Source: Buxus sempervirens
Taxonomy: Eukaryota; Streptophyta; Magnoliopsida; Buxales; Buxaceae
NCBI GenBank assembly: GCA_947561395.2
Contig: OX387195.1
Span: 25,497,126-25,561,125, forward strand
Direction of reading: 5' to 3'
Length of the DNA stretch: 64,000 nt
Below are positions 13,401 through 27,564 of the stretch, piece by piece. Position numbers and translations under genes: made by a program. Numbering within the stretch: the first letter of the stretch is position 1; each line of letters begins with the position of its first letter. The notes under the pieces were generated by a model that saw nothing but the letters and a program-made list of their open reading frames with translations, was not told the DNA's origin and did not search any database.

Positions 13401-16400
13401 GAAATGAGTGTTACCAGAAATTAATAAAGAACTACCATGAGACAATTTCTAAACAGAAGGACAATAATTATTTCAAATGTGGCTGGAAAAAGACCTGAAC
13501 TTTGACATTTTTATGCAAAATGACTCTGCTTAGACTCATCAGTGCTCAATTTCATAATGACAAAGCCCATAATATAAAAGTTTCTTCTATCAAAATTGAA
13601 TAAAAGACAACTCATGACTCTTCTCATTTCTTGTCCTTGTTCTTTCTCTTTTTGTGATTGGTATTTTTTTGGATTTATTTTTTGTTTTTATTATATTTTG
13701 ATTGGCAAGGTGGTCATTTATGCACTATAATTTTATAATATCACCCACTAATTAAGATATTTGGCAGGTGGAATATCCATGCTGTAGTCCAAATGAAAAA
13801 ATTTAAAATGAATACAATAGATGGTTGAAATAAGAACAACAAACAGCCAAGAATCATAACCAAAGGAATGCAAAGAACACTTCCTATTCTATGAAACACT
13901 AGGAGATGTTTTTTTTGCTAACCTGGAAACCTAGTGAGATAAGATCTTTCTCTTCCACATCAGCCACGGACCTTGAGCAAAAAATAAAACAAAAATGAAA
14001 ACAATGAACAGGATCTGTTAAAGAGGAAGATCAAAGAAGACCAAAAAGGGAACAGAAAGGAAATCATGAAACAAACCTCAACATTTCAAGAATGCTTGGC
14101 CAACTATACTGTAACTTCTCTCCATGTCTCTAAAAGTGATTTTAAAAGAAAATTGAAATCCGGGACAAGGACAAAATACACCATATTAAAGGACAAGTGA
14201 AAATTTTTATATGTTAGAAGGCATGAATTACCTCTAAAACATGCAACAGAATTTTCAACGCTCCAGCCCGTACATCAATATTTTCAACCAAAAAATAGAG
14301 AAGCCTTAAAGGAGAAATGACAGCACTCTCAAATGATCTAAAGCCTCCGTCTTTGGTTTCCCTCTGGTGTGAGAGGGAGAAGGGGGAGAGAAAGAGAGAG
14401 AAAGTTAATGCAGACAAGTCCCAACATTTAAATGAAATATTGGATTCACAAACATAAAAGAAAATAGTTCTCACTTCATTTTCAGCAACATGGTGTCTAG
14501 CCGGTATGAAGTCCTGAAATTGGTCAGAACCTAATACAGCAGAAATCGATCGGTCCAACGCATCAAGTGCCATATTTCTTAAATGCTGATTAGAATTATC
14601 TGCAAGCTGTGCATGTTTATGTGATGTCATGAATGAGATAGATGCTATAATAAAACTACTTACAGATTTGACAGTCATGATCACCTCAAGAAGGTGGCCA
14701 ACAACTTGATCCCACAATGGCTCAGCCCCTGGTAACAAAACAGACAAATTAAATATAAAAGAAATGACCGGGTCATGGCCCAAGTACCTTCGGTGGAAAA
14801 TGTGAAATCAGCAAGAACTTTAAAAAAAAAAAAAAACATTTCTCATATAAAGCCTTCATTATCTGTTAAGTCCAGAACATAACATGCTATAGAGAGATTC
14901 CATTATGATTCTTCTATCTGACAGAAGAAGCCAGGGAAAGATGAGAGTAGTATGCATAAATCCGCTCCATTATAAAGGTTATAAGATAAAATAAGAACAG
15001 GTAACCACGGAGAACTTCCTTGCTTTGTTACCCTGCACCTCATTCCCAAGAGCACTTGGCTCCCACTGACAAAAGGCTACTTATTTAGCAAGATCAAAGA
15101 GACATTATAAACCATTAATATCTTCCCAGAAGAGTACTCTATTAATTTAGAATTTTAGATCCTGAGCATGATTATAACACTAAGTTGGGTCTGCCATCTG
15201 ATTGTGACCCTTGGAGCTGAGGTGTAATAATAATGGTTTTTAGGTATCATTTTGTCTGTAACAGTGCCAGAGGAAATCTGCATATGTTTTTTTGATGAGT
15301 AATGATAGTATGATTGTATATATATATAATGAGGAAAAAGTACAGCGAATCAAAGTATGCACAACCCGCATCATGACCGTATGAACACATCAACTGCCCT
15401 AAACATCATAATCACAAGAACAACCATGACCTCCCTAAGACTAACCCGTCCATCAAAAAATACAGAATCTGGAATCGATGTTGAATAAGATATTCAACAT
15501 CAAAAAACCAACTCATTCCTCTCCTAATCCAATAATGCTTCCTATTTGACCTGAAATAACCTCTCCACCCGATTGAACAAGAGACGAAAAACACCACTGA
15601 TGCCACTGTCTGACAATGTTTGCAATCTGTATGCCATGAAACTCCAGTAACACCGTCACCCATGATGCTATAGCCACTAGAATGGACTCACTCACTTGCT
15701 CCACCGACCTCCAAGATTCCTGAAAAATCCTACTATTACACTCCATCCAAATATGCCATACCACCGCATGAAAAAGAAGACTATAGATAATGTAACCCCT
15801 CTTCCCCAATCCCCTGACCCTCCAATGGTGAAACAACGCTACTAGGGTGTCTGGCAATACCCAAGAGACTCCCACCAACTGGAAGAGCCCCATCCATATA
15901 CTGTATGCCACACGACACTGAAGGAAAAGATGGTCAACACTCTCCCCTCCTTCCATACACATAATGCACACATGAGGAGATAAAGCACACATCTTCCATC
16001 TTCTTTGGAGACGATCAGCCGTATTTATCTTATATAGGATAGCAGTCCACAAAAAGGCCTTGATTTTGGGGGGAACCTTAGGTTTCTACAATTGATTTAC
16101 TGGAAAAGATACTGGATGAGAAGACGTACTCTGATTGAGCACTTTGAAGAAGGATTTACAAGAATAGGAACTAGCAGGAGAAGGAGACCAAATTGGCACA
16201 TCATCACTATATGGATCAATGGAAACATCCTTTAACTTATCTAGAAAAGAAGCCAATTCTTGCATTTCTACTGGCTGAAGATCTCTTCTAAATACCAAGT
16301 TCCAAGAAAGACCCGACACCGACGAGGAAAGAATATCAACCACAAAAGCATAAGGAAGAATGGCTAATGAAAATAAACATGGAAAAATATTCGACAAAAT

Positions 16401-19400
16401 AAAATTGCCCCACCACTGATCATGCCAAAACCGAACAGAACCCCCTGACCGAATGGCCATCCTAACATGAGAGTAAAAAGACAATGCCATTCTCATAATA
16501 GCTGTCCATGGACAGTTTCCTGCCGGACGAGCCCTCCTATTTATTGTCCGCCCATTATCATCAACTCCATATTTGCTAACAATAACCTTATGCCAAAAAC
16601 TTTCTTTTTCAATGCTGAAACGCCACAACCATTTAGCAAGAAGAGAGGAATTCCAGAAAGCCACCCTCCCCAAACCCAAACCACCATCTTCCCTACCCAA
16701 ACACGCCTTGTCCCATCCCACTAGATGCATCTTCTTAGAACCCCCTCCCTCCCATAGAAAGTCCCTTTGGGCCTTCTCAATGATGGCCACAACACGCCTA
16801 GGCATCCGGAACAAAGACATGAAGTATACCGGAATGTTAGCTAAAACCACCCTGATTAAAGTGATGCGACCCCCCAAAGTCAAATAATTCTTTTTCCATA
16901 AAGCCAATCTCCTCTCAACTCGCTCTATGGCTCCCAAAAGCTAACATTGCGAGGGGACGCCCCACGAGGAATCCCAAGAAATGACATAGGCCATTCAGCC
17001 ACCTGACACCCTAAAATGCTACTAAAGCCCCCAACCTCCTCCTCGCTGATGTTCAATCCAACTAATGAACTCTTCCCCCAATTAACCCTTAATCTTGAGA
17101 TCATATGGAATGTGTAAAGAATACTCTTCAACCAAACAAACTATTCTGTGGAGGCCTCTAAGAACACAAGAGTATCATCCGCAAATTGCAAATGAGAAAC
17201 GCTGCAACCACTTCTACCCATGCGGAAACTTTGCACAAGACCCGTTTCCACTCCACAAGTGAAGAAACTGTACATAGCTTCAGCCACTAAAGTGAACAAA
17301 AAAGGGGATAATGGGTCACCGTGACGAATACCCCTTGACGACAGAAAGAAGCCTTTTACTACCTCGTTAACAATAATAGAAAAATGACCCTTTTCTAAGC
17401 ATCCCCGAATCCACCTCCTTCATCTCAGACCAAAACCTTTCCATTGAAGCACCGAATCAATAAAATTCCATTCAATAAAATCATATGCTTTTTCTATATC
17501 CAACTTACATACAATTCCAGGCTCCCCAGATCGCTTTCTACTTTCCATACATTCATTGGTAATTAATGAACAATCCATAATTTGCCTGTTTTCCACAAAC
17601 GCACTTTGATTGACAGATATGATCTTTGACAATATAGCTTTCAACCTAATTGAGAGGACCTTGGCTACGATCTTATACAAACTGGTTGTGAGGCTAATGG
17701 GCCGAAAGTCCCTAATTCCTACCTCTCCTGGTCTCTTGGGAATGAGGATTAAGAATGTGGCATTAGTCACCTTATGAATGACCCCACTTGAATAAAACTC
17801 TATAAACACCCGCATTAGGTCATCCTTAATGATGTTCCAATTTCTCTTGAAAAATTCAATGGTAAAACTATCAGGACCAGGAGCCTTATCACCTTCCATC
17901 TCCCACACAACCTCCTTGACCTCCTCCATCACAAACTCCCTTTCTAACCATTCTACTTGTTGACCACTCAATTTCTCTTGGCCCTTCTCTTTCAATTTAA
18001 AGCGGTACGTTTGCTCTGACTTGAAAAGGTTGGCATAAAATTGACATAAAGAATCACTGATTACCCCCATATCCTCCACCATACTGCCTTCCACCTCCAA
18101 TCGAGATATTACATTCTTAATCCTTCTCCCATTTGCCACCTTACGAAAAAACGCCGTATTCCCATCACCCTCCTTCAACCATTTTATTCTTGATTTTTGC
18201 CTCCAATGAATTTCTTCGTTCTTAAGGATTCTTGCTAAAATATCTTTAACCTCCAGCCTCCTTGCCCTATCATGCAAATCCCAATCCCCACTTGCTTCCT
18301 TTGCATCCAACACCTCCAACTTATCCATCGCCTCCATTTTCTTTACTTCCACATGCCCAAAACTCTCCTTATTCCAAACCTTAATATTGCATTTAACTTG
18401 TTTTAAACGCCTCATGAAGGAGAAATCAGCCCATCCCCCACCCCTACTACTTCCCTCACCCTACCACTCAACCACCAAATTAGAAAAAAAAGGGTGTTCA
18501 AGCCACATGCTTTCAAAATGAAATGGGACCGGACCACCAAGTCCCATCTCATTAGTCAATAACATCGGGCAGTGATTTGAAACAATTCTGGGCAATAACA
18601 TCTGAGCAACCCGCATAAAATGACCATCCCAAAGATCGGTAGCTAACCCTCTATCTAATCTGGAACATAACGGAGGAACTTGAAGGTTAAACCATGTAAA
18701 CTGCCCACCCAATAACGGATAGTCAATTAACTGACACTGCTGAATCCAAGCGGAGAAATCCCACATACTCCTGGAGACTCTGGATGTAATCTTATTAGAC
18801 TCATGAGTATATCTATATACATTAAAGTTCCCTACCGCTACCCACGCTGGCAAGTTCCTTTGAACCTACCAATTCAACTCTTGCCAAAACCTCTCTTGAC
18901 CCCTTGCCCGACATGGCTCGTACACTGCTACCAAAGACCATTGAAATTATTGGACTTGGATTCGAAGTCCACCGAGATGGAATAAATACCCACCTAATTA
19001 GCCAACAGATGCAACCTAGTGGAATCCCACATGACCAAGATCCCACCAGACCTACCCACGGACGGTAATAAAACCCACTTAATATCACCAATCCCCCATA
19101 CACTTCTAATCACTCTAAGATCCACTGCCTCCATTTTATCTTCTACAATTACAACCACCTTCGGTTTCCATTTTCTACTCATCTCCTTAATTGCCAACTT
19201 CTTCTCCCTTCCCCCCAATCCCCTAATATTCCAAAATAAAATCTTCATGGACCACCCGTGGAGCCCTTCTCATACGCTTCTCTAAACCCTTCTACCACCA
19301 TCAGAATTTCTAGCCTAACACCCCTAACGTTAACCTCCTCATCAATGACCTTATCCGAAAAATCATAGACGCAGTCCCACACCTTTCTAGATTGCTGAGC

Positions 19401-22400
19401 TTCCTCACCCTCATTGCTCACCCCATCTTCCTCATTAATGGGATTTCCCAAAATAACCTCTTTCTTGCCCCCAGATAGGGACCCATCAGCACTGCCAAAA
19501 CAGCCATGACTTTTGGAAATCGCTGCATCAGATAGTCGAGATAATAGACAATCATTAAATCGAAGGCATTCCTCAGAAACCATACCTGGATTTGAACCAT
19601 TTTGAGAAGGGACAGAAGAATGGGGTCCCTGATAATGGGACAACATATGATGATGAGTGAGTGCTGGAATTTGACGATGGGAAAAACATGAATCATCAGG
19701 AACAAGGACCCTCGGAACACCCCCTCTACTCTCAGCCTCTCGACTGGATTCTGCATATGTTGGTGTAGAGGTGTTGCTACCTTCCCTCTGGCACAGCCCT
19801 CCTTCACCACCTTCAACTCTGTCCCAGCTCTAAGCAACCTCTTCTGATGGGAAGACTGAGACATCATTCATTCTACCAGTTTAGACCCCATTGATGCGCT
19901 TGTCAACATGCTCAAACTCTCTTGGTGACATCCTCCCATACTAAATCATCCTTCACTGTTTATCATTACATATCTAAAATCAGCTATTTAAGTGCCACTC
20001 TACTTGATTTAGTGCAGTAAACTTCCTTACCATGAGAACTGTTCATCTGCCATTTATTTTGCAGGAACTGAGCCCTGCTTGGGCTTGAATCTTAAGAAGT
20101 GATAACTAGCAAGGCTGGGGTGGGCTTGGGCATGCATAACGGCTCTTATACCCCAATCCATGTCTAAATCCAATCCTGACCTAGCTTTGCCCATTTCCAC
20201 TCTAACACCAAATAATTTAATGTTTATTTATTCTTTAATTGATTTTGAATCGACATTAAAGAGAATCATTTTTATTTAATGCTAGAAAACATATATTTGG
20301 GATCTAGGTTTTTAATTAATTTGGGATCATTCATCCTATATTGTTGCCGTGCATATAATGCCTATACTTGTGCTCGTATGTTACACTTATTACCACCCTG
20401 CTTGCAGGGATAAGGCTACATACATAAAACCCTCCCTAGACCCCAAGCAAGGGTGGGAGCCTCGTGCATTTGGCTAGATGTTTTATACTGATAAGGTCAA
20501 TGTTGCTTACCAAAAAAAAAAATTCTAACCAATAATCGAGATCCATAATCCAAAGTAAACATGATGCAAGTACTTCTCATAAAACAAATCTCAATCCCCT
20601 TGAAGACGCACTTCAAAAAATTCATGAAGATCAAACAATTCATGAAAATTACATGAAGCTCATCAAATCCATCACAAAGGGAAAAAAAAAAATTGATACT
20701 TCATGGAACCTATAGTAAAAGTACTTAACATATTAGAATATTGCATATGAAAAAGCTCGCTGATGATATGGAAAGTAACAAGGAAACAAGCTTCCGTGTT
20801 TTCAATTTCATCCTTTTACTATTTATACTAAGCATGCAGAATAAGAATTTTCATGAACTGAGATGATAACAATGCTATTTGATCAGTCCTTAGGAAAGGT
20901 GATAAAAAGCTAACTAAACATGTAATGCAGCATATCTTCATTTCTTTTTTCAACCATCAATGATGTCGTTTAGGCGAGTACGATGTCATATATGCAGTGT
21001 CAACCTATTAAAAGTCATTTTCTTTTGTGTTTATTCTTTCTTTTTTGCAGGGCGGGGTGGGGGGTGGGGTGTGGTGAAGGAATATACAGCCAAGTAATCC
21101 CTCCATTTTTGAGAACAGAGAATACTATTGATGTCACATATTGAATGATTCAAAATTAAACACGACCAGGAATTATCTTTCATGTGCAACCAACCAAAAA
21201 AAATGCGAAAAAGCTTCAGCTTAAACAGAATTCAGAATGCAAAAGACCGGAATACATACTATGCAGATTATTTACTAGTATTGATATCATTCTCTCCACT
21301 GAAAAACTGATACTGCCAATTTGCTGATTTGAAGTTTGTCCAAATCCACTTGATATTCCATGCATGCTTTGATGTGACAGTTGACGCAATGCAGAAAGAA
21401 GTGACTTGACAGCAGATATCTGCATCAGTGCTGAGCTCTCAAACAGCTAACCAAGCAGAGAAAGGAAAATAATTTGCAAGTGTTAGGACCTTTATCTTAA
21501 AAATTTGCTCCGCGAAAGAGAATAAAATTAGGCATAATATTGCAAGAATTCATTCCTTACTTGAGAGTCCAAAGAAGAGAGGATGTTGAAGTCACTGTAT
21601 TGGCCAGATGATTCTTTTGTAAGCTTCGGCACGGCAGTAGAAACCTCCTATATACATGTAATGAAATTATAGGTATAAGCTACTGCAAAGGCTCACAACT
21701 CAACATCCATTGGGTACAAAATTCTTGAAATGAGAACAGAAATTCTTTCCCAAAAATATTAGCGGGAACATTCTGAATTTATACTTTCTGTTAAGTAATA
21801 GGTTTTTTCCGGTCAATATGATACATCAAATTCCTATAGGATTAGGTAAATGAGTCTAGAAATGGTGATTTTAGTAGATAAAAAGTTAATATTTTCAGTT
21901 TAATAGTTTATACCCTAACGACTGAATGATACAAGTGTGTTAAATTGAAAAGAATTAGAATGGAAGTGGGGATGAAAGGTTAAAAAAGCTGTGCAGAAAA
22001 ATGTAGCGGTTTATGGCTTAATCAAGTTAATCAACAAGTGGACAGTGTTTGTGGTTCGTGGCGGTTGTTCATAGGTGCAGTTACGTGCCTTGTTCCCTCT
22101 CATCTCCATCACTCCCTCTGGTCTTTCCCTTCATATTGCTCGTGGCATGCTCATGGAGGGCCTTGATCGTCGGTCTTCGTCTCCGGTGTGTCTCAGCTCC
22201 TTCCTTATTCCCATAGTGTTCATCAATTTTCTTTCGTTGGTTTTGTGGTCTCCGTTTGGTTTGTGGGTGTTCATCTTTCCCGCCTCCTCGTTTCTCCTGG
22301 ATGTTTTTCTTCCGATGCTTTCTGGTTTGGGTCATCCTTGTCCTTTGTTTTCAGGTTTTTGCTTGTGCTCCGGTTGCCTGGTTTAATGCAGTTCTCCATT

Positions 22401-25400
22401 GCCTGTGTCTTAAATTTCACAAAATTCTTTGTTCAAAAGTGAACTGCGTTTCTCTTGAATCAACATTTTCCTTCTTAAATAAGTTTCAATTAAAATTTTT
22501 GACAGAAAAACTGCAAGAGAATGGAAGCCCCTGTTTGAAAAGGTGCAATATTCCTGTGAAATTGAATTTAAAGTTATTAGCTTAATTTTCAAATTTTTTG
22601 GACTTCTTCTCTAGTCTGAATAGTCTCATCATATTTCTTTTTGTTTTTCCTTTTTCCTTTCTTCTCTTCCTTTTCTTATTGTTTTTTTTAAAAGTTTTCT
22701 TCTTGTTGGATGCACCACATTTTTCAACAAAATGGGATGCAGCCCTACTTTTTATCCCAGCCACTACTTGGCAATGCTTTCCAGTGAGGGAAAAAAAATT
22801 GCATTAATAATTTCCACTGCCACAACAAATTCACAATAGAACATATCATTATTATCTCGTAATTGTTTCAGTTGATTCCATATATTAGATTTCTCTTGCA
22901 ACAGTCACAATTATGCCATGATACTCTCTTCCATTAGTACCTGGGTTGTAGCATGGGGAGAATGAATTGCTCGATCAAGAGCTGCTAGAGTTTCAAGCAC
23001 CTACAAGTAATTGTCAGAAACAACTCATATAACAACCAAAGAATGTAAATTTCCAGAAAGGATATCGAGTTTTGATCATACCAAAACCCAGGATGGGCCC
23101 AACATGTTATGTAATCGATGGGCTATGTTGAAGAGAGTCCTCAAGGCCTGCATCATGAGACAATCAAAATCAAACATGAAAAATTGTTAGAAATTAAATC
23201 TAGAATTGGGATATTTCACAGCCAAGTAGTTGCAATGCCAAATTCAATACCTGAACATTTTTTGGGGTGAGGACAATGCTATCTCGCTGATCAAGTAATG
23301 GTTCAGAACGCTTTGACCCAGGAGATTGTAAAGCAATGCTGACATATTAACTTCTCAGTTGCCAATTATGATAGACCAAGACCACCAGTATAATAGTGAC
23401 ACAATGTAAGTGCAATAATGCATGAAAACAAAGTTTATACATATAGATAAAATATATCAAGATGTAAGAATAACTTTGATACTCTAATGTATCATGAGTA
23501 ACGATCCATACTCAAACAGGAGATGTCATCCAGTTTAAGGGGTGTAATATAAAAGAAAACAACAGAGAAGAGAAACTCCATTTGGCAGCTGGTTTTGACA
23601 GAACCATAGGGTTCTATACCAGTACAAATGAATCAACAGTCAAAGAAAAAAATTCATACCCTTTGTTTGACCTGGTAAAAAAAATAAACAGCCTTTGGAA
23701 AAGATCTAGTAAAATCCGGCCATTCAAGTACAAGAGTACATGAAAATATCATATCTATGAAGAGTGCCTAGTTGGCTAAAAGTCATTAATATCAAAACCA
23801 ACATCTCTAGAGCCCAAACCCCACCCTCCTCCCTCCCCCCTCCAACAACAAAATCACCACAAACCCAAACAGAGAAAAAAAAAGGATGCAAGATTGATAT
23901 GATTTCTCTATTTTTCCCTCATACAATACATAGCCAGACTTGGCCATACATGTACTGCTAAATATGTATGTACTTTTCTATTTTATGGTTCGTAGGTTTA
24001 TTTTACTCTCATTTAAGCCTCAGAAGTTTCAATTTAAAATTCCAATTTTTCTCCTTTATTCCCCAACTTTCGTTCTTTTGGAAAGTGAATATGTCAAAAT
24101 AAAACCTTTGCTTCATAAGACTACCCTCTTCAAGAATCAAAATTAGATTCTAAATGACCATACATACATGAATCATCTTGCAAAGGGAAGAGGCTAGTTT
24201 AGTCTAACAGTCATGTTACAAAAGTACCATTTTCTATGGACAAAGGATTGGCATAAGTTGGTGTAATCCTTTCATCCCCACTTTCATACGAAAGTTATTC
24301 TAGTTCGCATCAAGCAATGCACGAATATGTTGCTGAGTTACCCCTAGCGGTCAAGAGTTCAACTCCTCGAGTGGGGAAAGAAGCCAATCATGTCCTCTTA
24401 TGGGATATTGGTAGTAGGTTCTGACCCATTTTTAACTATATGTTGCTAAAGGACACTAAAAACAATGAAAGGAAGTGAAGTGCTCCAATTCAATTTACCA
24501 AACTTATAGTTCACAACTTGTTTTCTCTATGATCTTTCTACAAATCTTATTCTTGACTTCTATGCAAACATATGGCCAAATAAAAATTGTAATATAATAA
24601 TTTCAAGTAGTTCACTAAAACTCATCTCAAAACAGAACTTTTGATCTATGGATATTCTAGAGGATATGCAAAACATTACCTCCCTCCAGAGTGCAGTGGA
24701 AGACATCAATCACCTATTCTTGGATTCTAAATTCACATGCTAAATATAGTTTCATTTTCTCTATCTGGATATTAGTTAAGTCCTTTCATGTACATGTACT
24801 TCAAAATTATTTCCAACATAAATGCTTGGGCTTTCAGTGAAAGAGACAATTATTTTGGATTGTCTCCCTTATTCTTATCCCATGGCTCATTTAGGATAAG
24901 AAAGAGAGAAAAGATCTTTGACTGCAACAGGAGTTGCTCAACTTCCATTATATATAAAATAAATAAATAAATAAATAAAGTTGCCATTTTTCTTTTTTTT
25001 GAATGCGCTTCCATCTTGATGGACTTCTAGGGAGTTTTTGCCTTTTTGGTATATAAATCTTGACATAAGCAAGTTTCAGCCTTTTCCTCTTACTTGGCCA
25101 AGCTTTTGAAGGTGAACAATGCATGCTAAATAAAGAACTTGAGTCTTTCCAAATATAGGGGCAGTGGTACAAAAAATGGGCGAAAGTTCACTATAATTGA
25201 TTCATTTGCATCCCTCACGCTTGCAGATTAATTCTCTTTCTCCATATTCTAATGAAAACTCCCTTAATAAACTCCCACAAAAATAACAATAATAAAACGG
25301 AGGAGACTAAAATTTACAGATAATATGAGGTTTTAGATTTTTGGGCGTGTTCTTAAAAATTACGGAAATAGGTTCATGAATTTGAACCGCATTTTCTTTT

Positions 25401-27533
25401 GTCCCCCAAACAATATCGTCAGGGGGACTCACCATTCCATAAGATTTTCAAGATTATCAGAAAATGTAAGTTCTATACTACACACTTCTCAGGAAAATTC
25501 AACATGTTAATGCTTTTCCCTAAAATTTCATTGGAAAGAGTAAATCCAACGAAAGACTGTATATACCTCCAAAAGCCCTTACTTTTTTTGCTATTTTGAT
25601 GAATTTGGATTTTGTACTCAAAATATAAAAGAACCTTCCAAACAAATTGAGAAGAAAAGGATACATTTGAGGATTTAATAGTCAAAGGACTTTCAAGGCC
25701 CACAAGCAAAAATGTTGGTTCAAGTTCATTTTTTATAATTTAATTAATTTTTTTCCCGACAATTGGTTTTAATGCATGTATGTGCATCTAGATGTATACA
25801 AAAATGATATCAGAATTATAAACATAAGAATAATACTTTATTAAAAAAAAAATCTATCTTAACTTTTATTGATGAACTAATTAAACTATTTCAGATGATA
25901 TACTTTCAAGTTGGCTTGATGTCTCGTCCTCATTGTAAATAAAATAGCCAGTCTACTCTTACAGATATTATCTATTTTTCTAAACTTATAAAGGACATAT
26001 CTACCTGTAAGAGTAAGCTGACCTATTTCGCTTGCAATGAGGACGAGAGACATCAAGGAAAACCTGAAACTATATCTACAAGTGAGTTAGTGATATAGAT
26101 ATTTCAGATGATGTGCACAGATATTATTTTTGCATTTGCTGTTTTTTTTTTGCATGATATTGAAATGCTTGTGATTATTTCAAAATTTCTTCACATTTCA
26201 ATACATCAGCTTATGATGAAAACTTAAATTTAGTACCATAGATTTGTCTTCCTTATTATGCTGGAATTATTGTTGTTTTATTTTGAGTTATCCATATCTC
26301 TTTGTGTTTCTTTTAGTAATTACAAAAATTTCATTGAAGAAATCCCGTTTCGTCCTGTTCCAGACAAGTACAATAAATCCAAAAAGCATCAAGCAGGCAG
26401 TAAAAGAATGTCATGCTTGGCTAAATAAATTGTGGCAACAATTACTGCAGAAATCCACATAACTTTTGGTAGTAAAATTAAGGGAAAATACAGAAAACTA
26501 TATCCATGTTTACAATCGGTCAAACATTGTACAAATAGAATATTCAGCATAAAATCAATTCAATGTTTAGTGAACATCAATAATTTCTTGGAAAAAATAC
26601 CTTCTTTTCTCAGATTCATTTGGAACATTGACTGTAAATTTGCAGAGGGATGCAAGAAAAGCATTTAAAGGTTCTACAGCACGAAGAACCCCACATGCCT
26701 GGATAAAAATCATGCAAATTATTTCTGTTTTGAGAAACATATATATCAGATATAATTACTGCAAACTTTAGCCCACAAACACGATTTGCAAGAACGCTAC
26801 CTTTTCAAAAAAAGATGCCTCAGTGAATAACTAAAACATGAAAACGATAGTAAAATTTTAGGTCAAGGCTCGTAAAAATTGTGTATACCTGAGTAAATGC
26901 CTGATATCCCTTCAATATTTCCAATATAATAGCCTCTCCTTGTGTCCTTTAAATTTGATTTTATGTCAGGTGAATAAACAAATTAGAAACTATAAAGGAG
27001 TCCATAAAACCTTTTATATAATTCTTCAATCAACTCTCATTGTACCTTGTCAAAATGAGTGACAATGAATCCAGGATGGTCAACCAAACTGAATCAATCA
27101 TTGATATGCAAAGGATTGCAGTTTTACCAGAACATTTTGCAGGTGGATCACTATCACATCTGGGAGACTCAATCTGGTTGTGCAAAAGAAAATAAAAGAC
27201 AACACCAATAGAATGCAGCTAATTGTAAGAAGGGAAAACAAACATAAAGAAATAAGATGAAGAGTATTAACTTTTACCTCCCCAATATCCACAGCTTCAT
27301 CAGTCAGTGTAGCCACTGTAAATACAACACCAAGCAGGCCTTCAACAGCCAAAGTTATTGCATGAGCTTCACTTGCGGCTAAAACAGTAGCATTAGGGGC
27401 ATCATTGTCCAGGCTCCACTCAATTCCTGTAGGAATTTCCATTAGCAAGTGCATTGTTATCGTTGGTAGTTCATGAAGTATCCAATTCTTCGGAAGGTAT
27501 TAGAAAACTCCCACAAAAATAAAAATAAAAAAT

Positions 27534-27564
<31 letters not shown>

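Noticed and set aside
14214..14783. A single 189-codon minus-strand ORF as one exon
   Set aside because: It is exons 24, 25 and 26 of MON2 plus intervening introns that happen to be open; family alignment and GT/AG sites split it.
20206..20530. Target-site duplication for the Au-like SINE (TCTAAC...AATAAT on both sides)
   Set aside because: The two sequences differ by indels and the enclosed length is too long for an Au SINE.
22075..22585. Overlapping 60-109-codon ORFs on both strands
   Set aside because: Low-complexity T/C-rich intron DNA; no domain, and frames on both strands point to composition rather than coding.
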